Source: Chimonanthus salicifolius (lineage: Eukaryota > Streptophyta > Magnoliopsida > Laurales > Calycanthaceae). Taken from it: a stretch of DNA of 64,000 nucleotides. The first letter of the stretch is position 1, and each line of letters opens with the position of its first letter. The notes under the pieces were generated by a model, which saw nothing but the letters and a program-made list of their open reading frames with translations, was not told the DNA's origin and searched no databases. This document shows, piece by piece, positions 11,912 to 23,280 of the stretch. Location: assembly GCA_013350335.1 (NCBI GenBank), contig CM023539.1:39418631-39482630 (forward strand), written 5' to 3'. A program made the position numbers and the translations under genes.

Positions 11912-12654
11912 CCAATCTATAAAAACCGTAAGATCTAGATGTTTGTCACAGCTGGGAACTTCTGTAACGCCCGCCCCTTTTTCACCCGCTTTCTGAAAAT
12001 CAGAGTCTATTTTTTTTTTTTTTAAATTAGAAGAGTGAGAGAGGGCGCGGACGCCATGACGCGAGTTAAGTCCGAGCTTCTAAAGCCCGGCCCTTAACTG
12101 GCTAACCCCACGCGTGCGTGGAGCTAAGTCCACGAGAACGGTTCACGCGTAGGAAGTAAGCTCGCGGATTATAATTATTGCGGAACATGATAATGGAGTC
12201 TATCCTACCGGTTTTTTAGATAGAAGGGAAGATACAACATTGAATTACCAAAATACCCCTATGTTCATATTTATATCACAAAATATAATCGTCCATAAGT
12301 AACGACCAAAACATCGCAAGAAATGTAAACTTATACAACCCGACAAGCTAAGTTACTTTAAAATTACATCTCCAAAATGTAAACGTAAATAAACTAAGAC
12401 TGCACTGCCCAAGTCCCTAAGCTTGGCTCCTATCATGTCCACCGCTTCCGCCATCCCCTGCGTCATCAGTTAGGGTAGAAGTAGGGCGTTAGTCAATGCG
12501 CCCAGTAGGACTCCGAGTAGGGCTAGCACATGGATTAGTGATAACACATATACCGATAAAATAACATATAACAAAATAAGCATGTGATGAATGCTATGCC
12601 ATGGGTGCCTATGTCATGTGTCCCGCCCATCATCCGTATGATCATACAGTGTAT

Positions 12655-12835
12655 TATCCCCATGTTTGCTTCTCGGTCGCCCCGACGGAACATGGACTCT
12701 TGTTATAGCCCTCAGGCTATCCCCATGTCTGATTCTCGGTCGCCCCAACGGAGCATGGACTCCGGTTATGGCCCCTTAAATATCCCCATGTTTGCTTCTC
12801 GGTCGCCCTGACGGAGCATGGACTCCGGTTTGTTT
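12655..12835. repeat. Three tandem ~65 bp units
   Basis: Units share TATCCCCATGT, a GATTCTCGGTCGCC-like core and ACGGAGCATGGACTC. Similar short tandem blocks occur in the other long LTRs in this window. Confidence 0.8.
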
Positions 12836-13349
12836 ATTTTTTTCCGCCCATGCCATGCATGAGATGTAGTGAATTATGCTATGTAATATATATGTAATCC
12901 ATATACTCGACATATCATACATAGCCATATAATGCATAATATTAAGATATAATCCATATGATTCATAACTTAAAACTCATCATAAGATAAATCATAATCA
13001 TAAATCTATCATAAGCCAAATCAAAATAATTTAAAATACCATCACATATCCATCGCTTACAAAAAGGTAGGAATCCTACCGAATACCGTGTCGCGTTCCG
13101 TTACGCTTCCCGTTCGATAATTCGGTCGCCGATCGCGTACCGTTTGCGACGTCCGATACCTTATTACATTTACCGAATTAGTCCATACGTCATCCATGAT
13201 TAAGTCCCTAACTTAGCCCATTATCCATTGGTTTTAGACTCATACATAAATCCGATTTTGGCCAACTAAAAAAATTCCGATTTGCGAGCCTAAAACACAG
13301 CATCTATCCGTTTCATTTAATCATTCGTAATATCCGATTCCATGTCTAA

Positions 13350-14680
13350 TCCCCATACATGGCCGAACCCATGGTTCTTCAATGTGGCACTTATTTACCG
13401 TTTTGCCACTCCTCTCTCATGGTTCAATCATCCATTCGTTTATGTATCTTCTAAGTCCAAACTTCATCCCTAATTTAGATCCTTTAGGGTTTCATTGACC
13501 ATGACCTAACATCCATAAAAACAGCCACCTAATTTAATTAAATTTGTAATCATCTAACTCCATATATGATTCAATAATTGGCCCATAATCATGACCTCCA
13601 AATGGGTCATGGGTTCGGCCATACACCATGGCCGAACCCATGGTGCCTATTTCCATTCCCTTGGGTCCATTTTACCTTCACCAAATGAAATTAAATCATT
13701 CATTTAAAATCCCATTTTTCATCTCATTTAAAACATCACATACCTACTCATAAATCCATTTAAATTTATCATCTCTTTCCATCATTTTCCATTCCTTTTA
13801 CCTTCATTAAAAATCATTAAATCATCATCATAGGGTTCGGCCATGTACCATGGCCGAACCCATGGTTCATGGCTCACTTTCATGGATGTTATTTTAAAGA
13901 CTAAGTTTTGTCCCAAATTAATCCAATTTGAAATTACTAATCTTTGTTCATTTTGGCTCTTTAAAACAAACTCCTAAGCATTGATACATACATTAACCTT
14001 AGCCTAAAATTGATCCAAAAATTGGGTCATGGGTTCGGCCATACATCATGGCCGAACCCATGATGTTTCTTTCTCCATTTTTCTTGGTTTCATTTACCCA
14101 TTTTAACATACTTCCAAATGAAGACTAAATCATCCATCTAAATCTTCATTTCCATCAAAAGATTACTACATACCATACTTACTCATCTATTCACATTCCT
14201 ATTCCTCCATATTATTTTCCATGCCTAAAAGTCCCATAACCTTACTATAGGGTTCACCTTTATAGATGCCATTTTCAAAGACTCATGTTTTGTCCCAAAA
14301 AATAATCCATTTAAAATCACTAACCTTCATTCATTTTGACCCCTTTAAAAAAAAAACTTATATCATAGTCTTTGTAATCCATTTAAAACTATCATCTTCT
14401 CCATCATTTTCTATCTCTTCATTCTCATTAAAATAATTAATCATTACCATAGGGTTCGGCCGTGGTAGTTCATGGTTTATCTCCTCCATGCCATAATAAT
14501 CATGCGCATTCCCCATGATTTTCTCATCTTAACAATCCTTTAAAATCACCCATTCTTAACCATTTGAAACTTAATTTTCATTAACCATTCTCCACCATTT
14601 TAAACCTTCACACCTTAATTAAAAATCATCTACATTTACCATGGGGTTCGGCCATGCTACATGGCCGAACCCTATGGCCC
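13350..14680. repeat. Dispersed palindromic GGTTCGGCCAT...ATGGCCGAACC motifs
   Basis: Hairpin-forming copies at about 13611-13647, 13833-13865, 14031-14065 and 14645-14678, with half-copies near 13363 and 14453. They are spaced about 200-400 bp apart and separated by sequence that also repeats loosely, such as the CATTCATTTTGRC and TTTTGTCCCAAA strings, suggesting an old higher-order repeat. Confidence 0.8.
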
Positions 14681-16179
14681 ATTAAACCATAAAAATCCAA
14701 TTTTCCTATGTTTAATAAAGACTTAAAAATTCCATTAAAAATTCCATTCTTCCATTTCATCCAATTCTTAATCCATTCCTCCATTTTTATCCATTTCTTA
14801 TCCTATCTTTTGATGGATCTTAGATCCATGGCCCACAACATTTTTGGCCATGTTTGGTCTAAGAAATGGATTCCATATCTTATCTTTAAAAATATAAACT
14901 CTTGTTTAAGAAATTTTTACCGCACCGACGACTCCTCCGGTCCTTCTTTCTTCTTTGCTTTCCTTAGCCTTTTCTCCTTCTTTCTCTTCTTGATGATCGG
15001 CCAAGATGAGCTTGATCAATGGTGTGGCCCTCCAAACTTAGGGTCGGCCAATATTGAGTGAGTTTGTTTGAGAGGGATGGAGAGGGGAAGGTGATGGAAA
15101 ACAAGATCTTAGCATTTGATCTTGAGGTGGTGATGGTTGATCAATGCTTGGTCTTCCCTTTTCTTCTCTTCTTTTCCTCTAAGTCTTCTTATTTTCTTAT
15201 TTTCTTCTCTTGATACATGGAGGGACGGTTTTTGGGTGTGAAGAGAGGGAGAGTGAAATGAGAGGGATGAGATGGAAAACCCATCTCATCTTTGGTCTTA
15301 CTTGGACCATACCCCTCCATCATGTCTCAACCAACCAAAGTATGGGCTCCCTTGACCTTGGTGGTGGTGGCTGAGACCCAACCACCAAGCATAGCTCCCA
15401 TGTCCTCTTTGACTTGTTTATGTTGACCCTAATTAATCAACTTAATTAATTAGGTTAAGTCCTCACTTAGGTTAATTAATTTCTATCCAATTTAATTCCA
15501 TCAAATTATCTACCTAATAAATCCACCCATGGTTGACCAAGTCAACTATGGTGGACGGTCCCCACCTATACCTACCCCACCCGCCACCTCACTTGATGAG
15601 GTGGAGGTGGGCCCCACTTGGCCATGTTATTTTAATTCCATTGAATTTAACTTAGATAATTTTACAATAATTTTAATAAATTTAATTTACCTTAATCCAC
15701 CTTAGTCTTCTTAAATTTATCCATGTCAACCATGATGGTTGGTCCCACTTTTTCCTTGGTCCACACGCCACCTCAATTGGTGAGGTAGAAGTGGGCCCCA
15801 TTTGGTCATATTATTTCATTTCATTGCTAACTTAGGGGTTTTAATTCCAAATCACCCTTTTTAAATTAATTGCCCCACCATTGGGCCCACGGCCCAACCG
15901 ATTATTTTCTACCCCTATACCTTAGGGTTTGGACCAATTTTGATCCATTGGGTCCCACATGGTGATCGGGCCCACTTTGACTCAAATTGACTATCTTTGA
16001 CCCAATTACTTCTCATTGACCCATTAAATGGATTTCATCCAATTTGTGGCCCAATTGGCCATTCTTGGACCCTTGTCCCAACTTTTGATCCATTTGGTAT
16101 TCCATCATGTCAAAATTCAATTTAAAATCAATAAATGTCAAATATATATTGATTCGAAAATTCGGGCTATTACAACTTC

Positions 16180-16524
16180 TACATGGACATTCTTCAAGGC
16201 ACACTTATCTTCCTCGATAGGTTCTCATTACCTGTGTGGCTGTTGGAATCTACCACGACCAATTATGCGGCCTCGATTGTTTCTATTCCTATAATTCCTA
16301 TCATTATCATTATTTGATTCACCCTCATCGGTCTTAGGGGTTTCTAAAACTGCAACTCTGGTTGTAAGGGTGGAAACATCAGTTTTAGTATCCTCTAGGG
16401 TCTTCTGCATTTCGTTCAACTGGGCGTTCAATTGGTTGAGCCACACTGGGGGTTGTTCTCTTGGCATATCTTTAGAGTCTGATTGGTAACTAACCCCGCT
16501 TCTAGTGGTCATGCACCGAAACAC
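16180..16524 (-). pseudogene. Ty3 gag N-terminus, separated by solo LTR
   Basis: The minus-strand frame starts at ATG 16524 near the primer site and gives a 98-residue product with LNAQLNEMQKTLEDTK, a predicted coiled coil, followed by an Asn/Arg-rich segment. The N-terminal coiled coil and Arg-rich linker before Retrotrans_gag is normal for plant Ty3 gag. Past a local stop the sequence leads into the LTR insertion at 16174 and resumes at 11962. Confidence 0.7.
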
Positions 16525-16587
16525 ACTAAATGATGTGACTTAACTTTAAATGCAATGAATGAAAGAAACAAAGTGATGCAAATTTTT

Positions 16588-16660
16588 TTAATTAATTAAT
16601 TAATCAATCAATTAATTAATTAGTCAATTAATTAATTAATTAAATTTATTTATTTTTAAA
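16588..16660. repeat. (ATTA)n microsatellite
   Basis: Imperfect ATTA/AATC tetranucleotide array in the untranslated leader between primer site and gag of the minus-strand element. Confidence 0.85.
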
Positions 16661-16703
16661 TGCGACCTAAGATCTGGAAAGTTAGGAAACTCTCCTAACC
16701 TAG

Positions 16704-16718
16704 GCTACTGATACCAAG
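16704..16718 (-). other. Primer binding site, initiator tRNA-Met type
   Basis: The minus strand reads TTGGTATCAGTAGCC two bases inside the right LTR; this matches the start of the tRNA-iMet complement TGGTATCAGAGC with changes at its 3' end. Confidence 0.75.
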
Positions 16719-16720
16719 TT

Positions 16721-17459
16721 TGATGCATTACAACTAATAAGGTGACCCTAAATACCTAAAATGCAAATTAATGGAACAAAATAATTAGAATTTAATGAAA
16801 TGGTGCTGAAATTAAAATTGAAATTAATTGAGCAAATAAATAATATAATAAAACTACAGATAGTCCAAGCAAATTCAAAACTCAATGAGGTAATTAAATC
16901 ACAAAGCAAAGAGCCCTTTTAATACGGTGATAAAGTAATAAAGGGTAATAAGGTAAAAATGCATGGGCTTAGAGATAAATTAGGCACGTGTGGGAGTAAA
17001 GCTTTAGTCACGTGGGTAACTAAAGAAATTAGGGCAAGAAGGTTAAGGATACAAAGGGTGAAAAAAGAAAGGGGACGTCGAGAGAGGCGGAAGAGTTGCG
17101 ACAGCCAAGGAAGAGTTGCGGCATCTAAGGGAAGAGATGCGGCAGCCAAGAAATAGAGAAAAAGAGAAGAAGAAGAAGTACGTGAAGAAGAAGTATGACC
17201 TCACGCCAAGCCTCACGCCTCTCGCTCTTTGGAATCTCTCCAACAATCAATCACACCTTACAGAGGTATTTTTGTGAAAATCTCCAAAATTTTATTCAAA
17301 TCAATCTGCCTTTGCCTCATGGAGGTTACAACTTATATAAGCTTCTCTTTACTAAAAATAAATCTTTGCTAATTACTAAAAAAAACATATCTAAAAATAA
17401 ATAAAAAATACGAAAATAGCCAAAATCTGAAAAAGAATGTGCTGAGTTGCACTGCATCA
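16721..17459 (-). repeat. 5' LTR of the minus-strand Ty3 element
   Basis: 739 bp partner of the 9540 copy; TGATGCA...TGCATCA termini, followed by the target duplication ACATT. Confidence 0.93.
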
Positions 17460-17464
17460 ACATT

Positions 17465-17892
17465 CTTGAAGCCATCATGAAAACATTAAGATAGGGTGAG
17501 AAACACTCTTAGTAGTTGTGGTGAGAGTCAGGGCAAGCTAAAGTTGTACGATACGCACATTTTATCCATTTTGATCCGGGACGTGCTAGCCTGACTTTAC
17601 CAAGCCACCCTTTTTGCTGACTTTGGAATGTTATTGTCCTTAATTGATAATGGTAAATGAAAATTGATAAAAGTTTTAAATCATGACATTTAATATACTA
17701 ATTTTTTTATATTTTAATATAGATATATAAATAACTATTTTAATTGAATTAATTACATTATAGTTTTAAAGACAACAACAATAGAGATTAAAATAAAATT
17801 TAAAGGGTGATTTAAGTTTACTGGTTGTTTTAATCGATCAAATATAAATTTTTATTACTCTTTATTTTTCACAGACTTGGTAAGGAATCACT
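17465..17892. other. Unassigned spacer
   Basis: AT-rich after about 17640; no gene or repeat recognised. Confidence 0.4.
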
Positions 17893-18310
17893 GGTTGGTG
17901 CTAGTGCAAAAAGTCTTATATTGCTAGAGAGAGCGTCTAGAGACTAGGCAATATGGATTTGCCCAAGATCCACTTAGCATATGACGTTTTCACAAGTTGG
18001 ATTGGTGCCCAAATGGGAAACAAAACTCTGTAGTTTGGTGCGCAAAGAGGAAAAAAAATATGCTAGGTAAACCAAGTTATTACAGAGGGTATCAGAGCCG
18101 ATGACATCTCTGTCTTGAGGGTTTGGTGCTAGTGCGAAAAGTCCCACATCACTTGTGAGAGCGTCCAGAGACTGGTATATATGGATTGCCTAGATTCCAC
18201 TTAACATATAATATTTTCTCAGATTTGATTGATGCTTAAAAGGGAAAATAACCGTGCAGGTTGGTGTCTAAAACGGACAATAATATGCTAGATGGACAGA
18301 ACAAATACTT
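17893..18310 (+). mobile_element. TRIM element with two LTRs
   Basis: Two diverged direct repeats (about 17893-18084 and 18121-18310) each beginning TTGGTGCTAGTGC and ending near a TATGCTAGRT block. Between them GGGTATCAGAGCC (18087-18099) is an initiator tRNA-Met primer site. The internal part is about 36 bp, typical of terminal-repeat retrotransposons in miniature. Termini are eroded and no target duplication was confirmed. Confidence 0.75.
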
Positions 18311-18435
18311 TATAGTTTATAAGGTGTATATAATAATAGAAATAGGTGATCATGACATAAAAAGGGATCCAAATCTTTTCAACTAAAGTTTAATGTACAA
18401 AATCATCACATAATTGCATATATCTAATAGTATTC

Positions 18436-18463
18436 TTTAATATGGATTTGTACACAAAGAGTG
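18436..18463 (+). repeat. Left copy of a 28 bp direct repeat flanking the Athila-like element
   Basis: Identical to 32778-32805; ends GTACACAAAGAGTG immediately before the LTR start at 18464. Far longer than the usual 5 bp duplication. Confidence 0.9.
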
Positions 18464-20042
18464 TGTTGAGCACTAAAAATTACCATTTTACCCTTTAATT
18501 TTGGATTAGTTAGCCTTTGATTTGTGAATATTAGATGCGTTTAATAGAGTTTTTAAGTTTTGCAGTGTATTTGTGAGAAAAAAAAGAAAAAGGAATTAAA
18601 ATTGAGAAAAATGGGCCATAGTCCTATTTTTGGAAAGTTTATAATTTTTACCACCTATTTTGTTTTGGAATTATTGTAAATTATTATAATTCAGATCTGG
18701 ATATGAGAGTTTGAATTATAATAACATTTTTTAGACTGTATTACATTGTAAAGGTGGTAGAAATTTATAAACACACAAATTGACCCACTGTTCGAATCTG
18801 AAGCCTGAAGACAAAGTCTGCAATTGGAAGTCAATGACCCAAAGTCCACCAATATTCCGGGCCAGATAAAAGTCCAAGTATGGTATCCAAGTCCAAAAGA
18901 TCAAGCGAGACTAGTGAATTTCGTTTGAATGATAGTGTCTTATCTGCAAAATTCGGCGTTTGAAAAAGACAGTGGATTTGGATAAAAGATAGTGGATTTG
19001 AATAAAAGACAGAGATAAAGATAAAAGAGTTTGAACCGAAGAAGAGATAAGAAAGAAAGATAAGAAAGAGAGGGATAAGGAAGTCTAGAGATAAGGAGAT
19101 GAAGGAGTTAGCCGATCTCAACAGAGAGAAATTTTGAATTTGAATGGGTCTCTTATCTTGGCTGAATTTGAAGGGTCCCTTATCTCATCTCTTCTAACTC
19201 CTATAAATTGATGGCTGTGGGTTCATTGAAAGTTGAACCGGGTAAGACATTGAAGACTGAAATTGGACGACGAAAGATAGAGAAAAATAAATAATTTCTT
19301 GTAAGTTATTCTAATTTTTTATTTTTATGTAAAGTCCAAAAGAATTATATTTCATTTACGAATTTTTAAATAAAATTCATGGCGGTTTGTTGAGATGTAT
19401 GCTATTCCCAATTATTAAATATTTAATAATGATGGTTTCTTTTTTAATTCTTTTTAAGAACTTTATGAAACAAATTAATTTGAGGATTTTTCAAGGAACA
19501 GTGGAACCCCTTTTAGGATCAGTGGGACTTGTCGTTTCTCCAGTTTAAGGTTCTTATCAAGAACGGTTGTTTTAGAATTGGGGAAACACAAGTTTAAAAC
19601 CCGCTCAAGCCTAAGGCTTGATTTGAAAAATTCCGATTTAATGGAAGACATAATTATTCTAATTAGAATTTTATTAAATAAGAAGCTTGAATTATATTTA
19701 ATAATTTCAGAATATTTCATAGTCTAGGCCATGTTTTTGTTTTTAAATCGGATAACATGCCACTTCGATATTTGACCCGATTCTATTGTAGATTATGTAA
19801 AAAATTTATTTATTCTTGATTTATTTTTATTTTTCTCAAAAATTTATCAAAAAAATTTATTGTTCTAAATTAAGACTATAACTAAATGTTTTAGAAAATT
19901 ATTTCCTTAAATCACATTTTTAATAGTGCAAATTTCTATTTCATACATATATTTTGTCTGTTTCCCTTGGGTACGATCTCGCACTCATACTCTATACTAT
20001 AAACTGGTTCCTACGCTTGCGAGTAAATTAAAATTGACATCA
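18464..20042 (+). repeat. 5' LTR of the Athila-like element
   Basis: Starts TGTTGAGCACTAAAAA and ends TTGACATCA, two bases before the primer site. The termini correspond to those of the minus-strand solo LTR at 50309-52285, which reads TGATGAGCAC at its start. Shared features include an ACTCGCAAGC-type block near the 3' end. Confidence 0.88.
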
Positions 20043-20048
20043 AGTTTT

Positions 20049-20066
20049 TGGCGCTGTTGCCGGGGA
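20049..20066 (+). other. Primer binding site, tRNA-Asp type
   Basis: TGGCGCTGTTGCCGGGGA differs at one position from the canonical Athila primer site complementary to tRNA-Asp. Confidence 0.9.
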
Positions 20067-21144
20067 AATCTCGAAATAAAATTGTGTGCTATTAAATTAT
20101 GTGATTTTTGAAAATAAATCTAATACTGCAGATATATTTTAATTTAGAATTTCATCTAACTTAGGAATTTATTTATTTATTTATTTAAATAATAATAATA
20201 ATTTTGAAATAAAGTTTCGATTTAATGGGGTGGAGTACAATTTTCATAACCTTGACTTGATTTAATTTTTTATTTATTAGTTGTAATCTTAGGACAATTG
20301 CACTTAGATTAGTATCATGCATTTCATTATTTTATTTTATTTATTTATTTTTTATTTGAATTAGAATCTTCACCAAAGCTTTTATTGTCTGTTTTGCTGG
20401 AATTTTATTTACGCTGCGCTTAAAAATCGAAGGAGATATGCACAACAGGCTAAATCTTCACCAAAACTTTAAATTGCGTGCTTAAACAAAAAAAAATTGT
20501 TGAAAATACGCATAAAAGGCTAAGGTGAGTTTTTAATTTTTTTTATTTTTCTCATGCATTCATATACATTTATTTAGGGTGTTCTTTATTATTATTTGCA
20601 TTTAATCTGTCCATGCATTTAGATTGTTAGTATTCATGCATTAGTTTAGATTGTTTTATTAATGTTTGTATATTGACTTGAATGTTATATGGTAATTTAG
20701 GATTGCATTTTCACAATACTTAGAAAAATAAGATTAGTAAAATTGGTTCATGCACTTCCCTAATAAAATCAATTAAGGAACCATTAGGCTAGATTTTAGG
20801 GTTTCATGCTCAATAGGAACCTTTTCAATCTAAATTAATTTTTGTAACCGGTGAATATTTTTTCTTCAATCATGATGTCTAGGATTAGTTTTGTCACCAA
20901 GGTGTAAAGAGCCTAAGGATAAGTTGGAAACTTAAGAAGAATGCGTGTGCTCCTCCACTTACCTGGTCATTATTGTGGTTAAGCTTTCATCGGAGACTTA
21001 GATTATTTGGAGAGAAAAGTAGAAGCAAGTCTAGAAACAATCCTTAGGGTCCCAATAGCTAAATAAAGATTTGATTGCATTATTGCAATTCAAATTTAGA
21101 TTTAGGCATTCTTCTTGAATTTGGATGAACATGAATGAACTTGA
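20067..21144 (+). other. Untranslated leader of the Athila-like element
   Basis: AT-rich with T-tracts and TATTTA runs; no ORF of note. A long leader before gag is normal for this lineage. Confidence 0.6.
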
Positions 21145-21921
21145 TTGGGTATGAAATATTGGTACCGTGATTCACACAACCGTTTAGTTCGAGTCAAGTC
21201 TTCTGTCGATTTACCGATCATTGTGTCCGGAGCTCAGTCTAGCTCTGTCATAGACAATCCAACTCCATCACCACCACCATCACCCAAAATGGCCGAAGAA
21301 AGAATCGAAGAGAGAACCCTCCAAGATTATTTTTCAGCAGTCACTCCCAATACATCATCAAGCATAGTTGTCCCACCAACTAATGCAGCATTTGAAATCA
21401 AACCAGCCCTATTATATCTTCTACCCGCATTCCATGGATTTGATCATGAGGATCCGTACCTACACATCAAAGAATTTTTTGAAATCTGTGCCACCATCAG
21501 ACGCCAAGGCATCTCTGATGAATCCATCAAACTTCGATTGTTTCTTTTTTCTCTTAAAGAAAAAGCGAAATCTTGGCTAAATTCTCTACCCCCAAATTCC
21601 ATCACAACTTGGGATCTGTTAGCCAACAATTTTTTGAATAAATTCTTCACTGTATCTAAAACTAACGCCCTCAAGAAAGAAATTTCAAATTTTAATCAGA
21701 AAGAAGATGAACAATTGTATGAATCATGGGAAAGATTCAAAGATACGTTGAATAAATGTCCCCACCACCGTTTTGAAACGGGAAGACTCGTGCAATTCTT
21801 TTATGATGGTTTAACCATCTCAAACCGCACAATGGTCGAGTCTATGAAGGGTGGGGAATTTTTAATGCTAACTGCAACCAATGGATGGAATTTCTTAGAA
21901 ACTTTGGCAGAAAGTTCTTAG
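21145..21921 (+). pseudogene. Athila-like gag, N-terminal part
   Basis: The 258-codon open frame from the first ATG contains RTLQDYFSAVTP (about residues 57-68), then PAFHGFDHEDPYLHIKEFFE and IKLRLFLFSLKEKAKSWLNS, the Retrotrans_gag domain of Athila elements, and SWERFKDTLNKCPHH. Gag of this lineage should run on to a zinc knuckle; here the frame ends at TAG 21919-21921 and the rest is in other frames downstream, so it is broken by indels. Confidence 0.92.
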
Positions 21922-22050
21922 CGATGAGACTTCTCCAAAAGAGATAATTCAGCCTAAACCTCAAAAAGAGGAGGTTTATACGAAGTTAGTACCGATTTTG
22001 ATGTTAAACTTGCAATCACAAACTTAACAAAGAAAATCGATACATTAGCG

Positions 22051-22269
22051 ATGACTCAGGCGATGAACCCAACATTAGGATTGAATGTAGAGGTTTGCAC
22101 GATGTGTTCTAACTTAGGACACACTGCCCAAAACTGTCCTTCCTTTGGACCTAACACTGAGTGCTCAACCGAACAGGCCAACGCATTCAATAATTTTGGA
22201 AGACAGCAGGGAACCCCTTTCTCTGCCACATACAATCCTAATTGGTGGAATCATCCCAATTTTTCTTAG
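22051..22269 (+). pseudogene. Gag zinc-knuckle segment
   Basis: Contains CTMCSNLGHTAQNC, a complete C-x2-C-x4-H-x4-C zinc knuckle, then an Asn/Pro-rich stretch. This is the nucleocapsid part of the gag that starts at 21145. A Pro/Gln-rich region (22270-22450) follows with direct repeats of CCAGCCCAGTCAAATCAGTC. Confidence 0.85.
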
Positions 22270-22509
22270 CGCCAGAATCAACCTCCTGTGGGTCAAGGAC
22301 CCCCTCAATATCAGGGCCACCATATCAAAATCCACCATACCAACCACCTCAGAACCAACCATTCCATCCATCTCAAAATCATCCAGCCCAGTCAAATCAG
22401 TCTGATCAATCCAATCCAGCCCAGTCAAATCAGTCTTATTAATCCGGTCCATCTCAACAATGTAAGCCCTCTCTCGAAAATACGTTGCAATAATTCATGC
22501 AGTCTACCT

Positions 22510-22715
22510 AGCAGGCTATGCACAAGCTTGAGACACAGCTTGGGCAATTAGCCACCGCAATAAGAGATAGGGAGAAAGGTAAATTTCCAAGTCAGCCTAT
22601 CCCAAACCCCAAGAGCCAAAATGAAGTTTCATCGTCTAATCTAGAAGACGTTAACTCCATTATTGCCTTGAGATCCGGGAGACAGGTAGATAATAAAGTG
22701 AAACTACCTACGTAA
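22510..22715 (+). pseudogene. Gag C-terminal segment
   Basis: Open frame reading LETQLGQLATAIRDREKGKF, PSQPIPNPK and ALRSGRQVD, the conserved stretch between the zinc knuckle and protease in Athila/Tat elements. It ends at a stop at 22713-22715 and the polyprotein continues in broken frames. Confidence 0.85.
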
Positions 22716-22859
22716 CCGGAAGACCAGACCACTGGTCATTCCAAGCATCAGGATGACCCATCTAGTTCATCCCCAGTCCAAAACAAACAGGATCCATCTG
22801 CTAGAAAAACTTACGTACCTAGGGCTCCGTACCCTCAGAGGCTCATCACCAAGCAAGGG

Positions 22860-23280
22860 GTACCTTATGGTGACATATTAGAGGTCTTCAAAAATGTCAA
22901 TATCAACATTCCTCTACTAGATGCCATCAATCAGATACCCTCGTATGCTAAGTTTCTTAAAGACCTCTGTACGGCAAAACAGAGAACTAATGTTCCCGTA
23001 AAGGCATTTCTAGTAGAAAATGCAAGTGCTCTCCTCCAACAACCGTTCCCAATTAAACATAAGGACCTTGGGTGCCCAATCATTGCATGCACCATTGGTA
23101 CATATGAAGTTGAAAGGGCCTTATTAGATTTGGGAGCTAGTGTTAGCCTACTGCCATACTCCGTTTATGAGCAGTTGGGGCTGGGAGAGCTGAAGCCCAC
23201 TCCTATCACACTACAGTTAGCTGACCACTCTGTAAAAATTCCGAGGGGTGTAATAGAAGATGTTCTGGTGAAAGTAGACA
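22860..23280 (+). pseudogene. Athila-like aspartic protease, 5' part
   Basis: Contains YGDILEVFKNVNINIPLLDA, then after about 140 bp the protease core with ALLDLGASVSLLPYSVYEQL. The catalytic motif is D-L-G-A-S, the Athila form of D-S/T-G. It ends mid-domain at VLVKVD, where a long LTR is inserted. The remainder resumes at 27216. Confidence 0.9.

Larger units (their letters stand above)
11963..16174 (-). mobile_element. 4.2 kb solo LTR inserted in gag
   Basis: Starts TGTAACGCCCGCCCC and ends CGGGCTATTACA, with the 5 bp target duplication ACTTC at 11958-11962 and 16175-16179. Removing it and one duplication rejoins the gag frame. A T-tract near its left end (about 12010) corresponds to the A-tract found 40-90 bp from the 3' end of the other long LTRs here, so it is read on the minus strand. 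It has no internal domain or coding capacity. Small ORFs (for example at 12584 and 14708) look like chance frames. Confidence 0.92.
9540..17459 (-). mobile_element. Ty3/gypsy element, LTRs intact, pol mostly deleted
   Basis: Bounded by two 739 bp direct repeats (9540-10278 and 16721-17459) that start TGATGCA and end TGCATCA, and flanked by the 5 bp duplication ACATT (9535-9539 and 17460-17464). Gag lies on the minus strand and the primer site is beside the right LTR, so the element reads right to left. The internal domain is 6442 bp, of which 4217 bp is a later solo LTR insertion with its duplication, leaving about 2.2 kb. It carries gag and the C-terminal end of integrase but no protease, RT, RNase H or integrase core, so it is non-autonomous, like TR-GAG elements. 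Confidence 0.93.
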
